Notes: generated by a model not told the origin, from the letters alone. DNA of 64,000 bases from Sympetrum striolatum (GCA_947579665.1 OX388348.1:930001-994000); one strand, 5' to 3'; numbered from the stretch's first letter, positions 10,451 through 21,190 are shown. Made by a program: numbers and translations.

Positions 10451-12395
10451 AAGTGCATTTGTCGACTATAATCGACAAATTTTTCTTTCCTCTTTAGTGT
10501 GGTAGTCAACTATTGTCCACGGCCTTTAAAAAACATTTGACAATCTCGCTGGAAATACTTTCATTGTTCTAGGACAAAATTTTTCTGTCTTTCAATCAAT
10601 ATGCTCAGGTGTGACTTTGTGGAAAGCCATAATAAATATATATACTTAGTAATTTATTTTTCTGTCCTTTTAAAGGGATTTTGCTTAAAAATTATGCTTA
10701 GCAATAATTTAAGGGGTGAAAATGTTATAGCATTATTGTAATGATATAAATAAAGGACCGATTTTCTAAGAAACGCAGCTGCAATGGATAAATGTGGATT
10801 ACAGTTGCTTTGAGAAGTTTTTCACAGTAAATTGACCCCATGGTGACTCATTTTGCTTCAATTAAGTCCATGCTCCATCAGATTTCTCGTACTAGAAATG
10901 GGGAAGTGGGCTGCATACACTCAAAGGGCAGAGCCAAAATATCAATAAGAATGCAATTATGAATAATCTAGCAGGGAGAGTATAAGAAAAGAGATTCCTA
11001 AGAATTTAAAGATATTAAAGAGCCAATTTGTAATGATAAGTCAAGTTTGAAATGAAATATTCCTTTTTTATATTTTAAGTGAATGGTTGCAATCCGAAAC
11101 AAAAAAATACAATCAATTAATTGCAATAAAAAGTACATCATGAGCCAAAAATGCTGAAAATAGATGCATGACTATCATATAAAGAAATAGAAATTTAAAA
11201 AAATCATCAAATTTCAGAATTTGATTTTTTCATGGATATTTGACATCTCAAGCGGAATCAAAATATTTTCCCTTGATGCTCTGAAAGGGTTAAGTAAAGA
11301 CAATACTTTTGATTTCTCTCTTTTGCATACAAAAGTACACTAACCATACTATAGATAAAACATGTAATAACCACAAATTTTAATACACAGGCTGATGAAT
11401 ATACCTTTTTCCCAAGAATTCAGCATTATCAAACTAATAGCTTCCCTCAATGGTTAAACTGTTTCCCTCATTGATTGCATCCTAACTAAGAAACAAAGAA
11501 TTTACTGGCAATTTTAATGTGGAATGTGTTCATGGTTTGTACCAATCTTAACAATTAGAAGTGAACTGTGAATAAATAAGAAGCAGTCAATGCCAACTGA
11601 ATTGCTATGTCTTAGTTTTATTATGTACTCTGCATAAACATCAGTTGATTATGGAACTCTCACTGTCTCTATGTTGTTTGGATCAGTTTTGAATTGGTCT
11701 GGATTCCAGTGATGATGAATATATGCTTCAACAGAACAGAGGTGAGTTAAGTGAGTAGTTAAATCTAGGAGCAGCACCAGAGTGTGATCTTGAGCATACT
11801 TTGATATGCAATTCTTTGTGATAGTTGCCCTGTAGATTTTATACCACATTATGTGAGAATTTTTTATTTAAGAAGGCATTAGCAAGAGTTGTTCAATATA
11901 GGTTTTTGAAAATGGATGTTTGCTTAAGTATATTGTATGTTGTGTTTAACTTTGGTGAATGTTTAACTGATTTACAATATTTTCAATGTTATGCTTCATA
12001 TCTATTAGTCATAACAGGACTTATCAATGCCATGTCATGTAACAATCAGGTCATCAGTCATAAAACATTGATGATATGTGTTACATATTTAAATTAATGT
12101 GGGGTAATATCAGAAAGTTCAGAAGATTTAAATTGATATGTCTCCTCCATATACAAAGGAAAAATGTCAATTTATACTTTCTAAGCTCACAGATATTTCC
12201 CCAGGTGAATATAATTACAGTTATTTGGATTCTGTTAATTAGATCATTAAAAATCCTCAGTCCAACTGTAACAACACTGAGTATATCACCTTCTATAGAG
12301 TTACTACCAAAAAATATGCATTTTGTTCAAAGGAAGAACAGACCCTATATGAGGGCATATAAGATGCACCCTCATTAAGGTGGCCACTCACAAGG
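10451..12395. other. No gene seen
   Basis: AT-rich non-coding sequence. A 9-bp stem around TTTGTCGA (10457-10480) and the words CATATAAGATGCACC near 12357-12370 (also seen near 20437, and in variant form near 21505) are the only structure noted. Confidence 0.45.
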
Positions 12396-13280
12396 AAAAA
12401 ATCTGATGTGGCCAGCACATGACTTTCTCCATGCATAAGATGTAAATATTTATCTACGACAGTAATTTCGAACTCTATATTCCATCTAAACTTGGAAGAT
12501 GAGTGATTTATTAATATATTATTATCTTTTACGTCACAAACATAATAAATAATGTTTTTCGGTTCATGTTCGATAAAAAACGATGAATTTGGCCTTTCGC
12601 CCATAGAGCCCAGAGCACCCACAAAGTAAATATTCCGCAACTTCCGGTTTATCAGTATTTCATGAATAACTCCTAAACAATCAGTGATACAAAAATATGT
12701 TTCTTACAAAAGTTATAGTAATTTTCATTTTCTAAAACATTTATAAATAATAGTAAATACCTAAATATCATATTTATGGAGATATTTTGATAACCGGAAA
12801 TGAGCTTTGAAGAATGAAGCTCGACTTCTGGTTTACTGATTTACTCCAAAAACTAATCAACACTAACGACTGTAATAAAAGTACTATATATGAAATTTGG
12901 TGTTCATCCCACAAATAGTTTTCATGTAAGAGCGCCCACAAAGTACATAATCATCTTCTTCTGGTTTATCGGTATTTCACGAATAACTCCTAATCAACCG
13001 GTGATACAAAAATATGTTAAATACAAAAGTTATAGTAAATTACATTATCTAAAACTTTTATAAGTAATACAATATACGTATATATCATATTTATGGAGAT
13101 ACTTTGAAAACCGGAAATGAGCTTTAATGAATGAAGCTCGATTTCCGGTTGACCGATTTACTCCAAAAACTAATCAACTCTGACAGCACACACCACAGTA
13201 CTATATATGAAGTTTGGTATTGATACGACTAATAGTTTTCATGTTAGAGCGCCCACTATCACACACACACATACACACAT

Positions 13281-13340
<60 letters not shown>
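12396..13340 (-). mobile_element. CA/TG-tract element, copy A, first part (interrupted)
   Basis: Non-coding repeat in reverse orientation. It starts with the conserved end ATCTGATGTGGCCAGCACATGACTTTCTC (12401 on) and holds two tandem units of about 317 bp, marked by CTTCYGGTTTATC at about 12641 and 12958 and by GAGCGCCCAC-type words. It then runs into a (CA)n tract at 13261-13340. The rest of the element resumes at 20015 after a 6.7-kb retrotransposon. Related copies are at 30524-31192, 56825-57688 and 61693-61881. It has no coding capacity, so it is non-autonomous and of unknown class. Confidence 0.75.
13261..13340. repeat. (CA)n microsatellite, 5' flank of the Tx1-like insertion
   Basis: About 80 bp of CA dinucleotides with a few CATA and CAAA variants. 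It is the left half of the tract interrupted by the retrotransposon; the right half is at 20015-20050. Confidence 0.95.
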
Positions 13341-13342
<2 letters not shown>

Positions 13343-13644
13343 GAGACTTCGACGAGAACGGACGTGCTTTCACTGTGCTCCTCCTCGCAGCGTCTTCTGT
13401 GTCTCTATAGGAAGGTTTTTACGCGGTTTAATTGGGTGAGACCTTTCCATTTCTCAGACATACCTGACTTTTCCTTTTACTGTCTATGTTTATTCTTATT
13501 TATAAGTTATTTTTGTTTATTCCTATTATTTGCTACTTTTTGTTCTTGAGTTCTCTGCATTGGTTTAACTGGAATAAGGGTGGCATTTGTTTCGCCGAGC
13601 GCCTGCGCAGAGCACCTCCATAGGCCATCGCCAGCGGCACGGCG
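13341..13644 (+). promoter_or_regulatory. 5' UTR and presumed internal promoter of element A
   Basis: A GC-richer leader begins GCGAGACTTCGACGAG right after the CA tract and runs to the ORF1 ATG. Non-LTR elements usually carry their promoter here, but no specific promoter motif was recognised. Confidence 0.4.
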
Positions 13645-15669
13645 ATGGCCTCGGGGGCGGGTAAAGGAGGACTTTCCCCTCCTCGCAGCCCTCCCCCCTT
13701 GTTCCCAAACCGCGAAGACGCGGTCATCGGGAATGCCTTAAATTCTCGAACACCATCGATCGAAAAATTAATTTCTGAAGAATCCTTCGAACAATCGTCA
13801 ATACCATCGGAAACCTCAACTATCATTAGGCGGGTGGCAGGCAGTTTACAACTGTCATCGGCTGCTCAACCACACCATGAATTAAAGCAAAATCGTAATA
13901 ATACAATCGGTTTCAATGCAAAGAACTTTTCGGCCACTTATGCTTCTGTTACCAATGGCAATAATGTGGCAACAAGGACGTCAACTTCCTTCCCCACGGA
14001 CCCAACTCCTCTACTGCAATCTAAGGGAAATCGACAACCGACATCCAGCCATGCACTACCACCAAGGAAAATAACTCCTTTAATAAATTCTTCCTCACGG
14101 AAAACAGGAATTATTCTTCCGTGTATCGAAAATACCACTCTGCATGAATATGTATATGCAGTAGGAGACGTCGTTGGAGGCGGATCCAGCATTACACATG
14201 CGTCGAAAATTTCGAGCCAACGAGTCGCGATTTACTTCAAAACAGAAGATATACTCAATAAATTTATGGATGATTACGGGGGAATAACTCTCCATGAAAA
14301 ATTTATTGAGGCAAGGACAATGGCGGCCAGAGTAGAAAATTTGATCTTTTCGAATGTCCCACCAGAGGTTCCTGATGGTGTTTTATTGGATATTGTGCAA
14401 CATTCTGTAACTGTGTGCGGACCATTGAAGCATTATTCCATCGGCGCAAAAAAAGAAGGCTACGATCACATTCTCTCCTTTAGAAGAGCGCTTTCAGTCA
14501 TGAGAAGAGAAAACACGGTGTTACCGGACTCAGCTTTATTACAAATAGAAAATTCCTTCCATAGAATATATCTCTCCTTTGACGAGCAAAAATGCTTTAA
14601 GTGCAAAGCGAACGGGCACGTGGCAAGGCTATGTCCAGAAACAGGAGATAAAGATCCTCGATCGGTTGTAGAAACAGAAGGAACTCACACAGAGAACAAC
14701 AAGGAAATCACGGAGGAAAACAATTCTTTAAAACCGTCTGGCAATGACTCAACAGCATCGCTTGAAATTCCACATCCTACTACGCTCATGGAAAATCAAC
14801 CGCAGAACAATTCGCCCAATTTGAAAACCGATTTGCTGCCTCCCTCTACGGTCGCCGCTGATTCGACCTTGCCTACCAACGGCATCGAACCGCTACGAAG
14901 GATATCCGCGGCAGACGACTCACCGCCTGCCTCCACCCCATCACAGCCCTCTCCTTCCCTACAATCCTCCACCTCAGACTCCAACCCTATATCACCTCAA
15001 AAATCTGACCCTTCGGAACTCTCCACTCCCCCAGCCTCCTCCCCTACTGCCATCGTCTCGACTACGCCTTCTTCTACTGCCGCAGAAACGCCTAATTCAA
15101 CCTCAGCTAAATCCCTATCCACACCAACGAACTTACAGACTTTCGTTCCTTCGCCGTCACTCCCTCCTCCTCCTGCCGTATCAATACCTCTCGTTTCCGT
15201 CTTCCCCTCTGTCTCCTCTCCCATGAACGTTTCACTTGACTCATTGTACGACTCAGATAGTGACGTCGCAATCGGTCAAAGCCCAACAACGATCGTCAGA
15301 ACAGGCAAACGCCCTCCCCGTAGTGAGGAGGGCTCCTTTGATCCTCCAATCCAAAAGAAAAAAATAAGTAAAGATGATAAAAGTGGTAAAACCTCTGGAT
15401 ATAGTCTTGATGTCAATGATAAAGAGCGAATCATCGCTGTAATGGCTTCTGAGGCTAAACATCTTCCCGTGAATGCAGAAGCAATTATACGGTTCTTGGA
15501 AGATACGCACAATAGGAACAAAGATAGGCAGATCTTCTTCGCAAAATCTCTAACAAGAGATTTGGATGGGCTTTGTTTTGCGTTACAAACTATTAGATCG
15601 CATCTTTCAGAGAAGCTAAAAATGCGAATTAATCGCATAATTGCGCTCCTATCTAATACCTCCGTATGA
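13645..15669 (+). CDS. ORF1 (Gag-like nucleic-acid-binding protein) of Tx1-like element
   Basis: A 674-residue frame starts at ATG 13645. Residues 1-150 are low complexity. Residues about 165-310 form a conserved Gag-like domain (words VYAVGDVV, RVENLIFSNVPPEVP, HILSFRRALSVM). One CCHC zinc knuckle, CFKCKANGHVARLC (C-x2-C-x4-H-x4-C), sits at about residues 316-329. A long Ser/Pro/Thr-rich linker covers about 340-560. A charged C-terminal domain (FLEDTHNRNKDRQ...) is at about 620-674. In this group ORF1 protein coats the element RNA and helps target-primed reverse transcription. The frame is fully open, in contrast to the frameshifted ORF2. The longest shadow frames on the other strand fall in the Ser/Pro-rich linker and are not genes. 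Confidence 0.88.
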   Translation: MASGAGKGGLSPPRSPPPLFPNREDAVIGNALNSRTPSIEKLISEESFEQSSIPSETSTIIRRVAGSLQLSSAAQPHHELKQNRNNTIGFNAKNFSATYASVTNGNNVATRTSTSFPTDPTPLLQSKGNRQPTSSHALPPRKITPLINSSSRKTGIILPCIENTTLHEYVYAVGDVVGGGSSITHASKISSQRVAIYFKTEDILNKFMDDYGGITLHEKFIEARTMAARVENLIFSNVPPEVPDGVLLDIVQHSVTVCGPLKHYSIGAKKEGYDHILSFRRALSVMRRENTVLPDSALLQIENSFHRIYLSFDEQKCFKCKANGHVARLCPETGDKDPRSVVETEGTHTENNKEITEENNSLKPSGNDSTASLEIPHPTTLMENQPQNNSPNLKTDLLPPSTVAADSTLPTNGIEPLRRISAADDSPPASTPSQPSPSLQSSTSDSNPISPQKSDPSELSTPPASSPTAIVSTTPSSTAAETPNSTSAKSLSTPTNLQTFVPSPSLPPPPAVSIPLVSVFPSVSSPMNVSLDSLYDSDSDVAIGQSPTTIVRTGKRPPRSEEGSFDPPIQKKKISKDDKSGKTSGYSLDVNDKERIIAVMASEAKHLPVNAEAIIRFLEDTHNRNKDRQIFFAKSLTRDLDGLCFALQTIRSHLSEKLKMRINRIIALLSNTSV

Positions 15670-15799
15670 GCAACTTATATGTATATATATGTATATGTAT
15701 GTATGTATATGTGTATGTATATATATATATATAGTAATTCTTGATTAATTTATATACCTACTTATCACTATTTATGGCTTATTTCTCATTAGGCTTAAC
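15670..15799 (+). other. ORF1-ORF2 spacer, TA/TG repeats
   Basis: 130 bp rich in TATATG, TGTATA and (TA)n between the two ORFs. Translation of ORF2 across such a gap in related elements is thought to use reinitiation or an internal entry; nothing here proves it. Confidence 0.5.
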
Positions 15800-16633
15800 A
15801 TGATTTCTATAAGCGTTTTAACGTTAAATGTTAGATCCATACGGAGTCCAACAAAATGGACACAACTATGTGCCTTAGTCTTGCAACAAAAACCGGACAT
15901 CCTGCTACTACAAGAGACAAATACTAACAGTATACCAGCTCTTGGTTTACCAGGATACAAATTCTACCTCAATCCCCCGCGAACTCAGCAAACCGGCACA
16001 GCCATTGCCATAAGACTGAGCTTATGTGATTTGGTTACCTCCCACTCCATAATCTTTGAAGGACATATTCAGGAAGTGGACCTAACATTCAAAACAAACC
16101 TGCAGCAAACCTTACGCATTATATGCGTTTACGGACCACGAGATGCGGAAGTAGCCTTGGATGCTATGGACTGCCTACATCGTCATCTCCTGAATTCCCC
16201 TCAGATATCGCTGTCAATAAGGGGGTTAGTATTGGCTGGAGACTTCAACACCACACTAAACCCTGAAAGAGACAGAACTGGTTGGATAGAGAGGCATCCT
16301 CGCGTAGCAACTCAATTGAAAAACATAATTGATGCTAACAGGTTAGCCGACGTGTGGTCTGAACTACGATCAACTGAATCAGGGTATACCTTTTTCGCGC
16401 CTCGGTCTTCTTCACGACTGGATAGAATTTATTTGAGCAAGGATGTAATTAAAGACGCTCTTAGCATCAGACTACTGAATTCCTTTTCAGACCACAAAGC
16501 AGTCGTATTACGGATGTTGGTCGCTGGAAAGAAGATGTTCTCGCCATATTGGCGTTTCCCAAACAATCTTCTGGACAACGAGGTATTCGTGAAGAACATG
16601 AAATTTGCGCAGAGGAAGCTGAAGCTGCGATAA
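15800..16633 (+). pseudogene. ORF2 part 1: apurinic-type endonuclease domain (frameshifted from RT)
   Basis: 277 codons from ATG 15800 to TAA 16633 encode the exonuclease-endonuclease-phosphatase fold that nicks target DNA. Motifs in order: LTLNVRSI near the start, ILLLQETN (catalytic Glu) at about residues 34-41, VYGPRD at about 110, LAGDFNTTL (catalytic Asp/Asn) at about 146-154, SRLDRIYLS at about 206-214, and SDHKAVVL (catalytic Asp-His) at about 228-235. The frame ends while the linker to the RT continues in another frame, overlapping by 85 bp (16549-16633). A single-base indel near 16590-16630 is therefore the likely break in an originally continuous ORF2. All catalytic words look intact. 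Confidence 0.85.
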
Positions 16634-19275
16634 ACCCGTGCCTCGAATGGGAAAAAATTAAAAGAAACATAAAAGAATATGTTACTCTTTTTCAAAAAGA
16701 GATGAATTCCTGCGTTGATAATGATGAACAACTAAGGCTACAGGGAGAGAAAATGATTGCTATGATGGGATGGAACGCAATCGTTGAAAATGACGCTCCT
16801 GCTTCCAATCATATGGCCAAATGGGCCATTTCCTGCAGATCGAAGCCACTAACTGAATTAAGAATCGATGGGCGTATTATAACTCTATCTTCCGAACTAC
16901 GCAAACTCGTACGTGATCATTTTGCTGCGATGCATAAAGCTGAAAACAATCAAGCTCCTATAGAGAACCATATGTTAAGCGTTTTAAACAGCATCCATGA
17001 TAACGAACGTGAGCTTTTAAACAGCCAGCTAAACAGGGACGACTTTACTACTGCTCTCAGGAGTTTGAACAAAAACAAAGCCCCAGGATTCGATGGTCTC
17101 ACGGTCGAGTTTTACGTTACGTTTTGGGATGACTTGGCTCTAGTCTTTACACAAATGGCCCTTTATGCCTTTTCAAGGGGATACCTTCCTCGAACGACTG
17201 CAACATCTGTCATCTCCCTACTCAGCAAAGGAGGGGATCCCCTTCAACTATCGAATTGGCGACCACTTTCCTTGACGAATGTGGACTACAAAATTATTGC
17301 GAAAGCTCTATCCACCAGATTGTCTGCAGTAATAAAAACATGCATATCTCCACAACAGAGCTACTGCGTACCTGGAAGATCAATATTCGACACAATATCT
17401 CTACTCAGAGATGTAATCTGGTGGTGCAATAAATCTGACTCTCCCTTGGCCATTTTAGCCCTAGATCAAGCTAAGGCTTTCGACCGTGTGAAACACGGAT
17501 TTCTATTCTCAGTGATGGAAAAGATGAATTTTGGCTCCGGTTTTATTGGCTGCATTCGGACGCTCTACAGTAAGGCTATCAGCATGGTTCGAGTAGGTAA
17601 TGCCTTGACTGCCCCCTTTTCTTTTGAAAGGGGAATAAGGCAAGGATGCCCATTGTCTGGGCAGCTCTATGCTATCGCATTTGAGCCACTATTAAGACTC
17701 CTACTCAACACACTTTCAGGTATTCCCCTGCCCGGGGTAATAGACACGAGAGTTGTCGCGGCCGCATATGCTGATGATTTGAATGTCCTTGTCAGCAGTA
17801 ACGAAGATTTCGAGAAAACTATTGAAATCTACAATTGCTATGCTTCAGCGTCTGGAGCGATGCTGAACACAACAAAAAGCAAAGGACTATGGGTAGGAAG
17901 TTGGAAAGATAGGATGGACACACCATTAAATTTCGTGTGGAACAATAATGGACTGGAAGTTTTAGGAGTATGGTTATCTAATGACAGCAAAGCAGAAACT
18001 GCAGTGATCTGTGAGCGGCTTCACATGAGACTCGATTCTGCACTACAGGCTTGGAAACCCAGGGCTGCGCCACTATCACTAAGAGGGAGAGTACTGGCAG
18101 TAAACAAGTTCATTGTACCAAGGCTATGGCATATTCTACAGTGTCATACGCCACCACTGCAATGTATCCGAAGGATTCAATCCAAAATAGTTCAGTTCGT
18201 CTGGGGTAATGGTAAACATTGGGTAAACAGCTCTATTTTATCCGCTCCGCTAGCTGAGGGAGGACTTGGACTGATAGACGTCGAAGACAAAATCCTTGCC
18301 CTCCGGATGCAGTTCATCCAAAGACTGCTCTTTGAATCACCAATGGATCCTTGGAGAGTATTTTCTGCAAAAAGACTAATGGAGTACAGAGGATTAGGAC
18401 AAGCGTTTGGCATTCTAGCCGATTCACCACCCTACCAGAAATGTGTACTCAGTGGTGAATTCTATAATAGTCTGATGAAATCATGGACACTTTTCAGACC
18501 TGAAATAGTAAAGCTGCAAAACAATGATGGTCGCCCCTTCCCTACTGGATGGCCCCCTCCAAATCCCATGCCAAGGTTGGAATTTATCAGTAAGAAGAGA
18601 TCCACTAAAGTTCAGATTCCGATGGGCAAGCGATCGGTTTATAAAGAACTAAGGTATATACGTTACGGAAGTCAATGGCCACTGGAAGGCGCATATAGTG
18701 ACGATAAAGTTAATTGGTTAGCCATTAGAGCACGACCTAGCTTTGGAGTGGACGCCGACGTTGCATGGCGTCTAGCCTTGGGCAGATGGGCCGACGCATG
18801 TTTCCTGCGAGACTCAAATATTCGCCAAAACGCAGAGTGCCCTTGGTGTGAAGGCATTGAAGGGGATGCATGGCACCTGGCCTTTAGGTGCATCAAGGTA
18901 AAGGAAATTTGGAGAAATCTCAGGCGACCTTTAAAGATGCTAATGAGTGATGAGAATATTTATCTTTATCAACTTTACGCAGGGATTAAAAATAGGTGTG
19001 GAAACCAAATAGGAATCCTTATCGCAAACTACATTATAACTTTGGCGAAGAGTATCATCTACAAGGAAGTGACGCTATTCTTTCGGAAAAAGATCACACA
19101 CGTCGATTATTGGACTGCATTCATTCAAGCACTTAAATCAAGACTGGAAAAGGAAATGAAATTCAACAAGGTCAAAGGAACATTGAAAGAATTCTATAAA
19201 TTTTGGGGGTATAAAAATGTTATATTGGAAGGCAGGATACTAGATGAAACAGTTCCTGAGAGAAACCATCTATAA
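16549..19275 (+). CDS. ORF2 part 2: reverse transcriptase of Tx1-like element
   Basis: A 908-codon frame; its first ATG at 16549 is an artefact of the frameshift, and native RT sequence begins around 16630. Words in order: NKNKAPGFDGLT at about residues 174-185, LSLTNVDYKIIAKAL, VPGRSIFDTI, LALDQAKAFDRV at about 303-314, FERGIRQGCPLSGQLYAIAF, and the catalytic YADD at 407-410. The C-terminal part has PLSLRGRVLAVNKF, EGGLGLIDV and a CCHC motif CPWC...H...C at about 764-781 (C-x2-C-x8-H-x4-C). The same order and words occur in the partial element B at 62752-64000. It copies element RNA at the nicked target. There is no internal stop, so the copy is young. Confidence 0.9.
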   Translation: MAFPKQSSGQRGIREEHEICAEEAEAAINPCLEWEKIKRNIKEYVTLFQKEMNSCVDNDEQLRLQGEKMIAMMGWNAIVENDAPASNHMAKWAISCRSKPLTELRIDGRIITLSSELRKLVRDHFAAMHKAENNQAPIENHMLSVLNSIHDNERELLNSQLNRDDFTTALRSLNKNKAPGFDGLTVEFYVTFWDDLALVFTQMALYAFSRGYLPRTTATSVISLLSKGGDPLQLSNWRPLSLTNVDYKIIAKALSTRLSAVIKTCISPQQSYCVPGRSIFDTISLLRDVIWWCNKSDSPLAILALDQAKAFDRVKHGFLFSVMEKMNFGSGFIGCIRTLYSKAISMVRVGNALTAPFSFERGIRQGCPLSGQLYAIAFEPLLRLLLNTLSGIPLPGVIDTRVVAAAYADDLNVLVSSNEDFEKTIEIYNCYASASGAMLNTTKSKGLWVGSWKDRMDTPLNFVWNNNGLEVLGVWLSNDSKAETAVICERLHMRLDSALQAWKPRAAPLSLRGRVLAVNKFIVPRLWHILQCHTPPLQCIRRIQSKIVQFVWGNGKHWVNSSILSAPLAEGGLGLIDVEDKILALRMQFIQRLLFESPMDPWRVFSAKRLMEYRGLGQAFGILADSPPYQKCVLSGEFYNSLMKSWTLFRPEIVKLQNNDGRPFPTGWPPPNPMPRLEFISKKRSTKVQIPMGKRSVYKELRYIRYGSQWPLEGAYSDDKVNWLAIRARPSFGVDADVAWRLALGRWADACFLRDSNIRQNAECPWCEGIEGDAWHLAFRCIKVKEIWRNLRRPLKMLMSDENIYLYQLYAGIKNRCGNQIGILIANYIITLAKSIIYKEVTLFFRKKITHVDYWTAFIQALKSRLEKEMKFNKVKGTLKEFYKFWGYKNVILEGRILDETVPERNHL

Positions 19276-19985
19276 TATCAGTTAAATTTTGCATCCATCT
19301 ATTATTCTAGTTATTTATTTATTTATTTATTTGATCTACCCATTCTTACATATTTATTTTTTATTTACTACTATTAATATGTTTATTTATTTATTTCTCG
19401 CCTATTTTCCATCTAATACCCCGAATCTATTATCCCTCTCCTTATCCAGAACTTCACCTGTTATCCTTTCAACTTCATCTCACCCATTAACGCAATTACC
19501 TTAAGAATCATCTTTATTCTTGTTACATAGAATACTGATTTTGGTGGAGAAACGTACGCACATAATCCTTTTACCAGCCTAAGTCTTTGGAGGATGGACG
19601 GGTTAACGACGCACTTCACCTCACTGCTGTTTTCGTGAGGACTTCTTTGGCCTGCTCCCCAATAAGGAAAGAAGACGGAAAATTGCAGACAGACGAATGT
19701 GACCGTGGACACATTCATAGAAGTGCACGCTATTCAGCCTACTGAAGGGGTCGGCCGCGGGGAGCGAAGAGTCCAAGCAGGTGGTTGAATCCCCTGGGCG
19801 GACACTATCCCCGCGGAGCCCCGTCTCCTTGTTCCTGGAGGTTTACCGGCCTCACCCTGGAACTTTCATAGTGCCTTGCCTGATAACTCAAAATATCTGT
19901 GATATTGTGATTTTTTTAGAAGAGACTGTGACATGAATTAGAAGTAACTGTTTTTTTGTGTAAATAATGTGATTACCGATCAATA
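19276..19985 (+). other. 3' UTR of element A
   Basis: It begins with (TTTA)n-rich sequence (19310-19400), then a GC-richer block (about 19735-19870, words GGGGTCGGCCGCGGGGAG and CCCCGCGGAGCCCCGT) that can fold through GC-rich arms. It ends ...GATCAATAAATAATAATAA. Such 3' regions are what the RT recognises in this group. Confidence 0.6.
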
Positions 19986-20012
19986 AATAATAATAATAAT
20001 AATAATAATAAT

Positions 20013-20050
<38 letters not shown>
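19986..20050. repeat. (TAA)n tail joined to (AC)n target
   Basis: The TAA repeat tail of element A (to about 20014) passes straight into (AC)n (20015-20050). This exact junction type, TAA tail against AC tract, is repeated on the opposite strand at 61882. Confidence 0.95.
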
Positions 20051-20052
<2 letters not shown>

Positions 20053-20181
20053 ACAGACATCATTATGAAAATGGTCAAAACGTGTTCTAGGGACCCCAAA
20101 ACATGTATTTCCGTTAAAATCTCGAAATCGAATTTTTTCATGAAAACAATACTTTCTCTATACTTCTTATATGGAGAAAGT
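20015..20181 (-). mobile_element. CA/TG-tract element, copy A, second part
   Basis: After the CA tract the sequence continues ...CATTATGAAAATGGTCAAAACG...GGGACCCCAAAACATG... and ends in the hairpin ACTTTCTC...GAGAAAGT at 20151-20181. In reverse complement this matches 61693-61830 closely and 56825-56965 more loosely. Together with 12396-13340 it makes one element of about 1.1 kb split by element A. Confidence 0.8.
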
Positions 20182-20487
20182 AAAAAAGTTTTCATAGTCT
20201 GTGCGAAAGTGCGGTTCCACAATAACTTAAAATGTAGTTTCTTTTAGTTGTCATGTTTCGTAAAAGCCAAATATTAACACAATCATTGAATGCAATTATA
20301 AAAAAGGGAATATAGACCACCTGGGCTAAAAATAGCATTCAGGTTTGAAAGTAAACCTGTGGAGGTTGAACCTTCACATATAAGACGCAGGGAAATTTTT
20401 GAGACATCATTTAGGAAAAAAGGTGCATCTTATATGCTGTCAAATACGGTAATGACTTACAGATAGTTGAAGCTAAGATATGGGGGC

Positions 20488-20560
20488 TCCTGGATAGCCA
20501 TATGGGCAGCACATTCAGCTTTTTTGAAAGTGGTCTAGGGTTTGATTCATGTGTAAAATC
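20488..20560 (+). repeat. tRNA-derived SINE-like head
   Basis: An A-box-like TAGCCATATGGG (20495-20506) is followed 32 bases later by a B-box-like GGTTTGATTC (20539-20548), the usual tRNA spacing. The flanks do not form a tRNA acceptor stem, so it is a SINE head or relic rather than a tRNA gene. Confidence 0.45.
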
Positions 20561-21069
20561 ACTTAGTTGTCAAAGAACTTTTGACAATATTACTAGGTTA
20601 GGTCTGGCAGGAGAAGGAATATAACTTCACAGGTTGAAATTATCAGAACAAAAACTACAAGGTAAAATAATACATAAAATTGAGAGTCAGAAAGTAATAA
20701 CACTGCTAAAATCAAGAAATATAGTGAATTAGAAATAAAGCTACTAGGCTAAATTATAAATTTCTATTTAATTAGTATGGTTGAAATATTATGGCTACTG
20801 TTCAGAAGTGGATTTTGGGTTGGGAAGAATCGACCCTCTAAGGACTGCACATAGAAAAGGGTGTTGATTGCCAATGGGCTGATTGGCTAATGAATATATT
20901 CCAATCTTTTCCACGCACTATGGGACTTTCCTCTTCATTCTGTTGTATGTGATATTTTGAGTAGTAGGGAAAATCAGGAATGAAGTCATGACCGCAAATT
21001 ATGCCGTCATATGGATGATGTCTGTATGAAGGCATGCTCACAAAGTCTCCCAAATAGCTTGAGGAAATG

Positions 21070-21190
21070 CTTTGGCAGGATACCTCAATGGTCAGAGCAC
21101 CTGAATGACAATTGGGAGACCTGGGTTTGATTTCCGTTGGATTTTTTTCAAGTTTATTCGTCCTTGGGACTAATGCTGTGTGATGATGTT
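21070..21190 (+). repeat. tRNA-derived SINE head
   Basis: TACCTCAATGGTCAGAGCAC (A box and D-arm-like, from 21081) and GGGTTTGATTTCC (B box, 21123-21135) have tRNA-like spacing and order. The sequence then passes into an unrelated body ending near ATGATGTTTATGAATAAATG. An RNA polymerase III internal promoter is implied. No acceptor stem closes, so a real tRNA gene is unlikely. Confidence 0.6.

Larger units (their letters stand above)
13341..20014 (+). mobile_element. Full-length Tx1-like non-LTR retrotransposon (element A)
   Basis: The element has a roughly 304-bp 5' UTR, ORF1 (13645-15669), a TA/TG-rich spacer, an endonuclease frame (15800-16633), a reverse transcriptase frame (16549-19275), a roughly 710-bp 3' UTR and a (TAA)n tail at 19986-20014. 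It is flanked directly by (CA)n on both sides. The RT words (LALDQAKAFDRV, RGIRQGCPLSGQLYAIAFEPL, YADD) and the C-terminal CCHC motif place it in the L1/Tx1 group, close to Xenopus Tx1. Several Tx1-group elements are known to insert at fixed targets, including microsatellites (Kibi and Koshi). The element is nearly intact: one frameshift separates endonuclease from RT. No target duplication can be told apart from the repeat itself. Confidence 0.88.

Noticed and set aside
13207..13549. Long HTHTHT frames over the CA tract
   Set aside because: They are translations of a dinucleotide repeat running into the leader of a retrotransposon, with no gene structure.
15276..15638. Minus-strand 120-codon frame inside ORF1
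   Set aside because: No motif, and fully covered by the plus-strand ORF1 with its zinc knuckle and conserved C-terminus.
21070..21140. A functional tRNA gene
   Set aside because: A and B boxes fit, but the acceptor stem does not pair, so a SINE head is the better reading.
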